A DNA stretch of 64,000 nucleotides from Gerris lacustris. Its lineage: Eukaryota > Arthropoda > Insecta > Hemiptera > Gerridae. A program made the translations under genes and the position numbers. Shown here piece after piece: positions 22,501 through 36,800 of this stretch (positions are counted from its first letter, which is position 1; every line of letters starts with the position of its first letter). The DNA is taken from contig OX578286.1 of NCBI GenBank assembly GCA_951217055.1, positions 27,782,720 to 27,846,719 of the forward strand, in the 5' to 3' direction. Under the pieces are notes generated by a model, which saw only the letters and a program-made list of their open reading frames with translations, was not told the DNA's origin and did not search any database.

Positions 22501-25500
22501 GGTAGTTAATATTTCATATGATGGTGCAAGCTACAAATAGTCTTATTTACATATTTATTTAGCAACTTTAATTCATTTAAGTAAGCAATTAGGTAACTTT
22601 ATTGTAAAAAAATAATACAATGTTCTTAATCTACCACGCTTGTGTGTGTGTGATGGTGATGGATACCTCATCCTTTTGCGGTGCTTGCACTGGTTAGTAT
22701 CACACTTGCCAGTGTTCTCTGTCGCAAAAGTTTGTTTGGGCATACACTCGTTTTCTGGTAAATTCCCGTTAAAGCTAGTTCATCGATTTGACTAACATTT
22801 AGTAATAAACTTAATTAATTGGTAGGTAATGAATGGATCTATGGCCTGGGGCAAGGGGCAATGGGCCTAGGATAAGGGGCAATGGGCCAAGGGTAATTAG
22901 CCTTAGGCCAGAGGCCAGTAGCTTGGGGCCTGGAGCATTGAACATGGTGCATTAAAGTTTACCTAATTTCAGATGTATTCTGATGTTCCTATTAACTTAT
23001 TTTTCATCAAATATTCATATATCTCATTTAAAAAAAAATTAATAATGAGTTCTTAATAAGTTTTCTGTTTTTAAAAGTGAAGTTTCAACACAAACATTTC
23101 TTTTTCTACATGTGTTAATCGAATCGTCAAAGGTTTAGTAATACCAGCCATCCAATTACCATTAGCAGTCCAGGATTAAGTACATTTAAGAAATTATTAT
23201 ATTGGAAAAAAAATTCTGGGGAATCCAACCCAAATAATGTTGGTTGTTATTGAGAGAGCTCCATAATTATTATCTGTGTATTTTAATCATTACTGAATAT
23301 TGCCTCATTTTGATTAATATATAATTTTTTTAGCTGACAAGATTTGGGCCGAGAGACATTTCTTTACTGAAGGCAAACTAGACAAGAAGAATTTGGTCAG
23401 GTTTGTTAAGGAAGTGAAGAAATACCCCGGAATGACAGACGAGGATGCAGCTATCTTGGCAGCAGCCAAGTAAGCATTCAAGCTCATCACTTTTTTTTTT
23501 TAATGATATATTTTTGAAAACGCCTGATGCAAAAATAAAAAAAATGTGAAGAAATATTTTTGAAGTGAAACTTCTTTAGAGTAAATAATTGTCTTGGATG
23601 AAACAAAATTGTGTAACAAAGTTTTTGTGTTTCGACTGCCAACTTAAGCTGGCAGTTGATTTACCTGTGAAAAATCTTTCACTCGGACAAGTCTTGATCC
23701 ACCGACCTCTGATTCAGCAGGCATATGCTCTAACCATTACACCATGGAGGTTGATGATTTTTCAATACACAGAATTGTTATATAAGCGTAATATTATTCT
23801 GCTGCTGATATTTACATATTTTTATCGATGTGTTTCAGATTGGTGGATTCTCAGGATCATTCAGCAATGTGGTACAGGATCGGTGCAGTCAGGCAGATAA
23901 CAGCTGGAAGAAAACTTCAGCCAAAATTATCTGTTAAGCTAAAAGAGGTAAATCTTTTTATCTATTGATTTATTTCTTATAGATAATTTGCTGCTGTATA
24001 TTTTGGCTTAAGGTACCACAATATATGGCTCTTTGTGAAAAAAGCAAAAATAAATATTAATAGGATTTGTACAATTTAATAGACAAAAAATTGATAAAAA
24101 AAAAGTTCTCTCTTATAAATAGTATTTAATTAAATTAAATAGAATACTATAAGGAAAAGTTTCAAGAATCCCACGGAGATAGAAATTTTCAAGTCCACGG
24201 ATTTTGGTTTGGGGCCAGAGGCACAATACTAATGAAAACCAAACCATTTTTTGATAAAATCGACACCCATCAAAATTTCTTAAGACTCCTAACTGAAAAT
24301 ATAATTTTAGATTCTCTAGGTATAATAAATAACCGTATTTATTAATTAACTTGCAAATAAGATATAAATTGTATTTTTATTGTATATTATTAGTGATAAC
24401 TATGTTTTAAATATCTGTTTTTAAGTACTATAATTCTTTCATTAACTGTACGAATGTATCTTATTTTATTCTATTTATTTAACTATTGTCACTTAATTGA
24501 CTAGTATGCTGTTCATGACAGTTTCACTTTGTATTTTTACTTTTCCTCACTACCTATAGTAGGAAAAGTACTGTTTTCACCCAACATTTTTTTTTTCGAG
24601 ATTTCAATGGAATTATCCGTTTTGGGTGTTTTTTAGACCTCCTAAGTGGTTTTCAGCATGACGTCTGTATATATGTGTGTGTGTATGTATGCGTGTGTGT
24701 GTGTGTGTTATCATCGTAGCGCCCAAGGTATTTAACCTAGAGAGTTGAAACTTGGCAGAAAAATCATTCCTTACCTGTAGTGGTGCCCCGGAAAATCAAA
24801 TTTTTCCGGAAAATTCGCCCGGAAAATCAAATTTTTCCGCTATCTTGAACCCAGTTTGTTGAGTCAGCAAAAATTAAAAAAAAATCGTAATAAATCGACA
24901 ATGGTCCTGATCGAGTTGAAATTGGGCACGAATATACCTCTCTGTATGACAAACAAGCCCACCAAATTTCATTTTGATATTGGCCTCCATTTTGAAGTTA
25001 TCAATTTTTTATTTTTAAAACTTTGACGGTTAATAATACCGAAAGTATAAATAGGTTTTTGAGGTATAGCATATCGTTGGAACCGGAAAAAATTAAGGAA
25101 CAAATATAAAAAAACCCGATGAAATTCCATTTATTAGTATAAAAGTTATAAGCGAATATAATTATTTTTTAGTGCGATAACTTTGATGACGTCAAAGTTT
25201 GTTTACATCTGTCAAAATACCGCCAAACTTCAAATAATTAAATAAAATATAGGTATTAAAAATAAGGTTTTTTTGAAGAATGATAAAAAATCAGTTTGTT
25301 CTGAAAGTTCACCCATCCAAGTACTGACCACGTCCAATGCTGCTTCCTGCTGCTGCGAAGCAGCAGGTGCCACTTTAGTGGCCTTTGAAGAGAGAAAAAG
25401 TTCCGAGGTACCCTGTACCCGATTTTTTATTCTCTATACATGCTTGTTGTTAATATATTTTGCACTTCTTCAAAAAATTTTTTTTTTTTAGAAATAGTCA

Positions 25501-28500
25501 AAATATACATTAAAAAAAGATCTTTATTAGCTTAGTGTATCCTCGTATTTTTTTAAAAATATGTCAATTAATTTTATTCATACACTCATTTTTCCTCTTG
25601 CCAACTCCTTAATCTCATCAATATTAAAATTGATGTTATTTTTTTTAAGGTGTATGATGCTATCAATGAAGACCCTAAGGCTCCTGATCTAGGTGATGTT
25701 CCTCCCAAACCAGACAAGAAGAATGCTATTGTAGAGTTCCACGCTGCCACCGTTGCTGTCAAAGAGAACATTGGAAGATTCCCTGTCACCATCTGGAGGC
25801 ATGGTAACCTCAGTCAACAAGTCAGAGTCAGGTAATCTATTTGATTTACAATTACATAGTTTACATTAGTATACTATGGGATTTTTTTTTGGTTTGGGGG
25901 GGGGGGGGGGGGGAAATCAGTGTAAACAAGAAGTGGTTAGAGTTCTTCCAAAACTCTTTGGTAAAATCAAAATCATAACCATCTAGAGACTCACGGTTTT
26001 TTGCGTTTGGTCAGATATTGGCCAAAACCATCTGGAAAAATCCAAAAAGTTAAAACAAATATTTTTACCTCTTTAAATAATAGTTAATGGTGGCTGACGC
26101 AACTTTAAAATTTTTTTTGGAGGCTTATTTGGGCTAAATGGTAAGTTGTATCAAAAAGTAGATTGCACCAGAGGTAACTGATTTTAAAAGATCTACAATT
26201 TAGGTGCTATGACATTTTGTCGTAACTCCATCAGTTCTACCTTAAATCACGCGCAACGCTAACGTAAACGTAAGCTTCGAATTTAAAATTGGAATTTTTG
26301 GACGGGAAAAAAATTCTAACTTCATCTATTTAATGAGACAAACAACTTTTATAAATAATTTTTTTTTTAGTAAAACGAACACCGACACTACAATGAAGTG
26401 AAAAAGATCGCTAAATTTATTAAAGCGGACCAAAGCGATTAAAATAAAGAAAACAACGTTTTTACCGATCTTACGTTCTAAAGTAAAAATTTAAATGAAA
26501 CTTTGTATACATCACCTACAGTACAATTGAAACAAGCATATAACATTTCAACCTGATACAAGCAGAATTTTTTGTGAGTTAATGATTTATATTTTTTATT
26601 TTAATATTTAATTGGAGTAATATGCTGACGGGGCCTGGGAGGACAGTTCTTTTTCGTTCTACAACCATAATTTGTCATTACCTTTTTTCTCAATATACAA
26701 TACATTATTTATTGAAAGACGCTCGCTTCAAAGATAATAAAAAGATTTTCATTTAATTTTGCCTTAACTCCGCTAGTACAAATAGTTAGTTACTTTTAAT
26801 TTTGTCTCTTTTCTAACTCCACCATGTATACGTAGTTATTACAGCGATTTTATAATTTATATTTAATGAAAAGCGTAAGAAACTTCGTTCCTACCGGGTG
26901 TCCCATGACACCACACGTATTTTTTTAAATTTTGACTTTGAGCTCTTATGGTATCCTCATTGTTGACCGAATTTCTGATTGTGGTGCTTAAACCTGACAT
27001 CATTGCTCTTTAAATTGAATATTTATGATTTTATTAATTTATCTTAGAACTAGTTATTAAATATTTACTGATGCAACTGCCTTATTGAGAGAAGAGACTG
27101 GTAATTAAATTAATGCACCAATGGTTGATGATTGTTCAGCGACTTCCCAGTCTAATTAGTTTTTGACTACGTTTATTTTCTCATTTATTATATATATTTT
27201 TTTAGCATTGTTATTTATTGCTATATTACTTAGTTTCGATTGGCTATTTTTTTTATGTATATAAATAGAAGTCCAAACTACGATTTGGAGAGGATTATAT
27301 TAGTTATGGAATGAATGATATATAATATAGTCCTGATTCTATTCCTAGAAAGCTTTGGAAATAAAATTATTTAAGCATTTCATTTAATTACTAAGCGTAC
27401 ATGATTAAGGTAACATAGCCACTAATACCTAGCATTAGCCCCGCACTGAGCGTGGGTGAAGGCTAGTTATCTATCTACAAAAGATTTTATAACATGTAAT
27501 AGTAGTAAGGTGCTAGTACTAGTACTAGATGGGTAGGATGAACCACTTGTTGGAACGTAGCAATTAGGCCCTAGTTAGGCCCATTTTACTAGCCCTGTGG
27601 TAGAGAGTTGCAGCCACTGCACACATCATACCTCTGTACATTGTACCGTAGAAGCGAGTAGATGTGATCATTAGTGAGCCATATAAATCAGAGCATCACG
27701 GCGAGGAATCGAACCCATGACCTCATGCCATCCTTGATTCAGTGATGGCCAAGCAGAAGTGGCACGTAATTCAATCCACACGGCCACACTGGGTTTCTTT
27801 ATAACATGTAAACATTCTATGGCATTAACTATCCACCTAGTACTGAATAAAGCACAGTCTTTATTTTATTTTTAATGTGGTTTACATTTTGTTTACAGAG
27901 TTCAAAGTATTGATGGATCAGCAACAAGAGGAGAAGATTACATACCAATTAACGAAATCATTACTTTTGAAGAATTCCAGAAAGAAAAACAAGTAATTTA
28001 ATTTTTATTAATTTATTTATAATATTTATAATATTTTAGTGTGCAACTGTTTGATTGTCCTTACAATACCTCAAATTATATAATTATTAAAAATTATATT
28101 ATTTTGTGGTTGTCGTTTAAGACTAAAAGATTTGGAAAAATCGGTCCAAGACAACTCAGACAAATTTTCTCATATATTAGTTCATAATTACTTAGCCCAG
28201 TGTTTTCCACTTATTAGTTTTCATAGGTACTTTAATTATTATTGAACATTTTTATCAAAATCTATCATAAAAATAACTTCTCCTCAGTGGGGAATCGAAC
28301 CCGGCCTATCTCCGTCTGCATTTAATGCTATTTTCTCAGGAACAAGATTTGTCCCGATAAAACGGCTTATATCATTAGATTTGTATTTAATTGGACTACA
28401 TTTTAGAAATTTTTAATCAAAATCGTCAGAACTGTTTTCAAGAAATAACTTTATTTAATGTTTTTCACAGTTTTTGAGACAGGCGACTGACAAACATTTT

Positions 28501-30791
28501 TTAAAACCACTTTTATGGACTCAGGGGACCTCACATCTCACATCGTGTAAATCCATCAAAATTGAATTTTCACTCCAGCACAATACTTTCTCTTTATATG
28601 AGAAAGTAAAAAATAAGTAATACTATATATCATTATTTAACACGTTCACGGCGTGCGACTAATTGTGTGGCTCTGGCTCAGGGCGGTGCCTTTGAGGTAT
28701 ATATATAAGTATCAATAATTAAAGAACAGAAAAAGCTAGGCGAGAGCGAAAAAGTGGGGTAGAACTGTAGCGATGAGCTCTAGAGGGCTAGCGGGTTAAA
28801 AGAATCTGAACCGTGAGGCTAGGTATTAGAATTAAGGTAAAAGTGTAGGGAGAGCACGTTCCAGGAACGTGGTCTGCCCCATTGACCCGACCAGCAAATA
28901 GTTCCGGGAACGTGGTCCGCCGTGAACGTGTTAAGAACAAGCAGAAGATTTTATAAAGAGTGACTTTTCTTCGAAAATTGAAAGTTTTTGTAAATATTTT
29001 TATAAAATCATATTTTATATTGCAGGTTACTGTGGAAATAGTCGATGATAACAAGTGGGAGCCTTATGAAGAGTTTTTCCTGAGGCTGTCAATGGTCGAT
29101 GAGGATGCTGAACTTGTACAGCTTGGCAGAATTTCTATCATGGAGATCACCATTGTTGATGATGATGGTTAGTATAATCACTGATTAATGTGGCTAACGA
29201 CCAATTTTATTTATTGACATTAAACTAAAAGTAATCGTATGAAGTATAAGGTAGTTGTATGATGTATAAGGTAATCGTATGAAGTATAAGGTAATTGTAT
29301 GAAGTATAAGGTAATCGAATGAAGTATAAGGTAATCGTATGAAGTATAAGGTAATCGTATGAAGTATAAGGTAATCGAATGAAGTATAAGGTAATCGTAT
29401 GAAGTATAAGGTAATCGTATGAAGTATAAGGTAATCGTATGAAGTATAAGGTAATCGTATGAAGTATAAGATAATCGTATGAAGTATAAGGTAATCGTAT
29501 GAAGTATAAGGTAATCGTATGAAGTATAAGGTAATCGAATGAAGTATAAGGTAATCGTATGAAGTATAAGGTAATCGTATGAAGTATAAGGTAATCGTAT
29601 GAAGTATAAGATAATCGTATGAAGTATAAGGTAATCGTATGAAGTATAAGGTAATCGTATGAAGTATAAGGTAATCGTATGAAGTATAAGGTAATCGTAT
29701 GAAGTATAAGGTAATCGTATGAAGTATAAGGTAATCGTATGAAGTATAAGGTAATCGTATGAAGTATAAGATAATCGTATGAAGTATAAGGTAATCGTAT
29801 GAAGTATAAGGTAATCGTATGAAGTATAAGGTAATCGTATGAAGTATAAGGTAATCGTATGAAGTATAAGGTAATCGTATGAAGTATAAGGATGATTTTT
29901 TTTTACTAATCAGAGATACTAAACCTATCTTCATTGAAACTTATCATGATACCTTCATTGAACTCCATTTATCCCTTTTCAAATTTACATTTATCCCTGT
30001 TCAAATTTCGGTACTTCTTCAGATTATTACTCCCCTATGTTTTTTAGAATATAAATGGATATAATTTAATACATTCTTTTGTCTAAATAATTACTAGGCA
30101 TCGCGTGGCTCTATCATTGAAGCGAGCGTATTGCAATGAAATACTGAATATTGAAATTTATTAATCATGATGAATGTCATAGTTGAAGATAAGTGGAAGG
30201 GGGTAGTCAGGGGTAGAGTGGGGGTACTCGGTACAAAGCTTTACTTCCTAAACAAACCTACACACAATACGACTATTAGAATCTTAACCACCCTCGGTAG
30301 CTTTTAAACAATTATTATAAATGTATCTCGTCACTACGCAAAGAATTTTGCTTGTATCAAGTTGAAATTTTGCATACCTGTTTCAATTGTGCATTAGATG
30401 GTGTATATGAAGTTTTATTAAAATCGTTACGTTAGAACGTAAGATATCGTCAAAAAGGTTGTTTTCTCTATTATAAACGTTTAGGTCCGCTTTAATAGTT
30501 TTAGCGATCTTTATTAAGTCATAGCGGTGTCGCTGTTGGTTTTAGTAAAAAATGTTATTTGAAAAAAATGTTCGTCTCATCGAATAGATGATGATAGAAT
30601 CTTTTCCCGTCCTGAAATTCCAATTTAATTTTTGTACCTCTCGTTTACGCGAGCGTTGCGCGCGAACTCTTGAACGGATCACGCTGTCCAACGAACTTAG
30701 CCTGAGTATTAGTAAGAGGATCATGTATACCAAATTTCAACTAAATCGGTCAACTTTTACTCAAGTTATCGTCACACGCGTGAACGTTACT

Positions 30792-30851
<60 letters not shown>

Positions 30852-33800
30852 CGGAGCATATTTCGTTGAATGTAGGAAGCTCGCTACGCTCGCTTCAATT
30901 ATAACAAAGGGATGTTTGTTTAGTCCAATGTACTTAGGGACAATGGAATATCTCACTTCTGTTTTTATAAAGGGAATAACAGTCTAAAGAAGAACATTCT
31001 GTACCCCTTCTTTAGATTGTTACTCACCTGTTTCTTTTAGAATATAAATGGATGTAATAATTTATATATTCCTTTGTCTAAATAACTAATCAGACAAAGG
31101 AATGTTTTGTCCAACATACTATAGGACAAATTAATTAATATTACACTTCTGCTTAGGGAGTAATAGTCTGAAGAAAAACATTTCGTACCCTTACTTTAGA
31201 TTGTTACTCCCTTGTATTTTTTTTTATAAGGGGAGTACCAGTCTACAGAAGTGCGCAAATTTCAGTCCATGTTTTTAACCAATTAAAACCTGATTTTTAG
31301 GGTCAATTAATTTTAACTTTTAACCTCTTTGATTTATCTCTCTTAAAAGTTGTCTGAATTGCAGCAACAACACTATTAAAACTTTTTTCAGTTTTTATTT
31401 ATTTTTGTTCTGTTTGTAACAAATGTATTTTTTATTGTTACAGATCCTGGCATATTTTCATTTGAGAAGCGAGGCATGGTTGTGAAAGAGAGTGCCGGTA
31501 TAGTTGCTTTGAAGGTTCTTAGAACTAGGGGTTCAGACGGAGACGCTATTGTTCATTGGAGAACAATCGACAGATCAGCTATCAGCGGAAAGGACTACCA
31601 GGGGGGTTCCGGAGAACTTAGCTTCAAGCATGGAGAGGTGATTGTTTTTAATTAAATTAATAATATGTAACTTTACATTATCTTCAAGTGATAAAAACAC
31701 TATGACCTAACAATGTCAAACTTGATAAAGAATTACTATTTTAGTTGTACAATTTATGTTGGTTGTAATGTACATTTCTGTATAAACGTCATAAGATAAC
31801 GTAGCATTTAAACACTACATTACAAACTAACAATATCTAACAGGATAAAAGATAAAGAATAACTAATTTAGTTGTACAATAGATGAGTTGTTTACAATGT
31901 ACATTTCAATACATTACATCATCATCAGGTAACATAGCATCTAAACACTACATTACAAACTAACAATATCTAACAGGATAAAAGATAAAGAATTACTACT
32001 TTAGTTGTACAATAGATGAGTTGTTTACAATGTACATTTCAATAAATTACATCTTCATCAGGTAACATAGCATCTAAACACTACATTACAAACTAACAAT
32101 ATATGACAGGATGAAAGATAAAGAATTATTACTTTAGTTTCACAGTTGATGAGTTGTTTACAATGTACATTTCAATACATTACATCATCATCAGGTAACA
32201 TAGCATCTAAACACTACATTACAAACTAACAATATCCAACGGGATAAAAGATATAAATTACTACTTTAGTTGTACACAATAGATGAGTTGTTTACAATAT
32301 ACATTTCAATACATTACATCATCATCAGGTAACATAGCATCTAAACACTACATTAAAAACTAGCAATATATGACAGGATGAAAGATAAAGAATTATTACT
32401 TTAGTTCCACAGTTGATGAGTTGTTTACAATGTACATTTTAATAAATTATATCATCAGGTAACATAGCATCTAAACATTACATTACCAGCTAAATTTTTC
32501 CGTTAACATCTGTCAATGTCTATTTTAGATTGAAAGGTTACTGGAAATACCGATCTACAACGATCTGGACCCTGAAAAAGACGAACATTTTGAAGTTGAA
32601 CTATTTGAGCCTTCTGCAGGAGCAAGAATAGGAAATATTAACAGGGTTGCCATCACTATAAGCAATGATGATGGTATGTTTCAAATATTAGCTACAAAAA
32701 ATTGAAAATGCTTGAATTTAATGTTTAAAAAGTGTAAGTTTGAATCTGTAGAACACATAAACTCTAGGATGAACATGAAGTAAATATTAATGTTCATTCT
32801 TAGCATTCATTTTTCTTTTATTGGTTCATTTTACTTTCACCACCTTATTCTATCCACTTGTAGTATCCACCAGCTACTTGTAGTCTCCAAAGTTTAAACC
32901 ACCTTTTTTAAATTTAATTTCCTTCTTCTACCCCTTCTTATCTCTGTTGATGCCACATGATATTGTATCCAAACCAAACCTTCTTACTAACTTCTGCTCA
33001 AGTGTAACTGTCAACTTTACTTTTTGTTGGTAAGTCCTTTTGGAATTTCCAAATGCTAAAAGTCCTTGAGATGGTATTGAAATTTCAGATAGTTTCAGCT
33101 ATGAGTTCTGGAAGAGGGCTATTCTGTGTATTACATCACATCTAGGGCATTGAAATCCATATGTAGGGGCTCTGACATCATCAATCCATATCCACATCAG
33201 CCATCCATATCCCTGGCTTGTCATCTTCAGCTTCAGACCATTGGCCAAAGTCCAAAGCATGAATGATAACAATGACCTACCAAGAGACACCCAGGAGGAA
33301 GAAGAGCAAGGGGGAAACCTAGACTAAGGTGGCAGTACAATGTGGTTGGGGATCTAAGAAGGATTGGTGTCCGAAGCTGAAGATGACCAGCCAAGGATAG
33401 AGAGACCTCCTCAGTTTTCACCCAGCATTGTGATATAAATAGGTAGCTACTTACGTTAAGTGGCATCCTTATGGTTACGAATGCCAATTTTTCATTTTTT
33501 TTTAACTGCACATGGAGCAACATGCCAGCCCTACACTTTATCCATTACTTATATAGTTGAATAAGCCTTTTGCCAGGCTTAAGACCTTCATAGGCTGTTT
33601 CACTGACAATTTTTTTTTAATACTTTATCAGGCATTCTTACAAAGTTTATTTTATGTATTTTTTTCATGAATATTACCTAATTATTGTCTATTCTGTTTT
33701 ATTTATTTGAACCATTTATTATTAAATAACATTTTTTTTTTTTTTTTATAGATTTCAACACAATAATGGATAGGCTGGTGGTAATGACTCACACCAATAT

Positions 33801-36800
33801 AGACTCAATGAGGGTTCATAGCAACTCGTATTGCCAGCAGATCAAGGAAGCCATGCTAGTCAATGGTGGAGACATAGAGAATGCCACAGCTTTGGACTAC
33901 CTGCTCCACTTCCTCTGTTTCTTCTGGAAGGTAACATCAGAGCACTGATGATGATCTATCTCTCTATCACTGGTAGAAGATAGATGGGCCATCATTATAA
34001 GTGTTAAAAATTTAAACTTGTCACATATTGAGATGTAATTGAGAATATGATGAATGAAATTTTATCTATATTGCAAACAAGAGAAAAACTCTTATAAAAT
34101 AATGAAAATACTTATTTTCACTTTTTCAAATATGAAGTAGGGGAGGTTTCCTTACCTTGGAGACTTAGCAAAAATCAAATATCGCAGATAACACTGATAT
34201 GGTAGCTGGCTGAGGGGGTAAGGTTGCCAGACCAGTGTTGCCAGGGTCCGCTTTGACAAGTAATATCACAAAAATAAATTCCTCTTTCCCTGGAATTGTG
34301 CTGGGGGCAAGTGTCCAAGGTAAGGGAGCATCCCCTACTCTCTCTCTCCCCTCTTGGCATTGTGGGACAAGTGTCCTAGGTAAGGGAATATCCCCTACTC
34401 TTTCTATCTCCTTGGAATTGTGCTGGGGCAAGTGTCCTAGGTATGGGAATCTCCTCTACTTTCTCTCCTTGGAATTATGCTGGGGGGCAAATGTCCTAGG
34501 TATGGGAACATCCCCTACTCTCTCTCTCCTTGGAATTGTGCTGGGAGCAAGTAAGTGTCCAAGGTAAGGGAACATCCCCTACTCTCTCTCTTTCTCTCCT
34601 TGGAATTGTGCTGAGGGCAAGTAAGTGTCCAAGGTAAGGGAACATCCCCTACTCTTTCTCTCTCCTTGGAATTGTGCTGGGGGCAAGTGTCCTAGGTATG
34701 GGAACATCCCCTACTCTCTCTCTCTCCTTGGAATTGTGCTGGGGGCAAGTAAGTGTCCAAGGTAAGGGACCATCCCCTACTCTTTTTCTCTCCTTGGAAT
34801 TGTGCTGGGGCAAGTGTCCTAGGTATGGGAATCTCCTTGGAATTGTGCTGGGGCATGTGTCCTAGGTATGGGAATCTCCTCTACTTTCTCTCCCTGGAAT
34901 TGTGTTGGAGGCAAGTGTCCTAGGTATGGGAACATCCCCTACTCTCTCTCTCTCCTTGGAATTGTGCTGGGGGCAAGTAAGTGTCCAAGGTAAGGGACCA
35001 TCCCCTACACTTTTTCTCTCCTTGGAATTGTGCTGGGGCAAGTGTCCTAGGTATGGGAATCTCCTCTACTTTCTCTCCTTGGAATTGTGCTGGGGGCATG
35101 TGTCCTAGGTATGGGAATCTCCTCTACTTTCTCTCCTTGGAATTGTGCTGAGGGCAAGTAAGTGTCCAAGGTAAGGGAACATCCCCTACTCTTTTTCTCT
35201 CCTTGGAATTGTGCTGGGGCAAGTGTCCTAGGTATGGGAATCTCCTCTACTTTCTCTCCTTGGAATTGTGCTGGGGGCATGTGTCCTAGGTATGGGAATC
35301 TCCTCTACTTTCTCTCCCTGGAATTGTGTTGGAGGCAAGTGTCTAAAGTAAGGGAACCTACCTTACTCTCTCTCTCCCTGAAATTGTGCTGGGGGTATTT
35401 CTCCAAGGTATGGGAACCTACCCTAAATGAGAAAGTTGTTCAATGTTATCTCAGAAAGAGTGATCCTAAATTTTCTTCTATGGGGAAGCTACCCGAAATG
35501 AAAAAGCTTTTAATGTTATCGATTTTATATTTTCTTCTAAATGAGATTGGTGATGATTTCAGGTACTATTTGCTCTCTTGCCACCTCCTCAACTTTTAGG
35601 AGGATGGCTATGCTTCATCAGTTCATTGGCTGCTATTGGAGTGATGACAGCATTCATCGGAGATTTAGCAACTATGTTTGGATGTCTTGTCGGTCTCGAA
35701 AACACCATGACAGGTAAAAGAAATATCTACTCTATTAAAAATTGTTGCATTAGGTTGATATAAATTATAGGGTGGGAAATTGTGGTGTCTTAATAGTCTA
35801 GATGTGTTTAACATAAAGCACTGTGTGTATAATTCTGTCAAGTGTTGGATTTAAAAAATGTCTATGCCGGCATATGGAGCCTAGACTAACTGAACCAATA
35901 TAGTGTATAAAGTGTTCAGCAACACCAGCCACAATGACACCAGCTACATCAGATCCTACTAATTTTACAAATGCTGTGCTATCTTATTTACTTTTAACCC
36001 ACATCTAGACTATTTAGATATCCTCAAACTAATCCTTGATCAATAAAAAAAAAAATAGGTATATATGTATATTTAAAAACATTAGAGTATCAATTTTAAA
36101 AACTCGAAAATCTATTTTGTATAATTATTATTATAAAAGTAATTCCCTTATGAATGACGAATTAATATTGCTAACAATAACTAAATTGAATGCTAAATAA
36201 CATATTATAATAAAGCAAACATAAACATAATAACTAATAGGGTGTTTCAGTTCTTCTTTTGGAAATGGAGCAATGTCATTATCTGTACATACTCTTGCCT
36301 CTTTTTAGCATTTGCACGTGCAATGCTAAGAAGTATATAATAGCATAATGGAAATGTGAGCAAACAGGCAGTTAAAGCTTGCAGTGCTATGAAATTTAAT
36401 TGCCTGATATAAGGTTTAACATTAACATTTGACTGGTCTGAACAGATGCTGAATTAAACTCCGGATTGATAACACAATTGTGTGTAAGATAATTTGGATT
36501 TCCCACAAACCCTGGTTTTTCTTTAGGTTGTTACTCACTTGTTGCTTTTTTTTTAGAATATAAATGTATGTAATAATTTATACATTTCTTTGTCAAGTAA
36601 CTATTAAGACAAAGAAATGTTTAGTCCAATATACTACGGGACAAATGAATAGTACACTTCTGCTAAGGGAGTAACAGTCTAAAGAAGAACATTCCATACT
36701 CCTTCTTTAGATTGTTACTCCCCTATGTATTTTATAGTGGGAGTAACAGTTTAAAGAAGTGCCCAAACCCTTATGGCCATTAAGATAAGCATAAAGTCAA

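Noticed and set aside
29194..29934. 246-residue minus-strand open frame
   Set aside because: It is the 20-bp tandem array read through; period 20 residues, no independent coding signal.
34235..35599. Frames with LELCWG repeats
   Set aside because: Product of the intron 12 tandem array; only 35563-35713 at its end is true exon.
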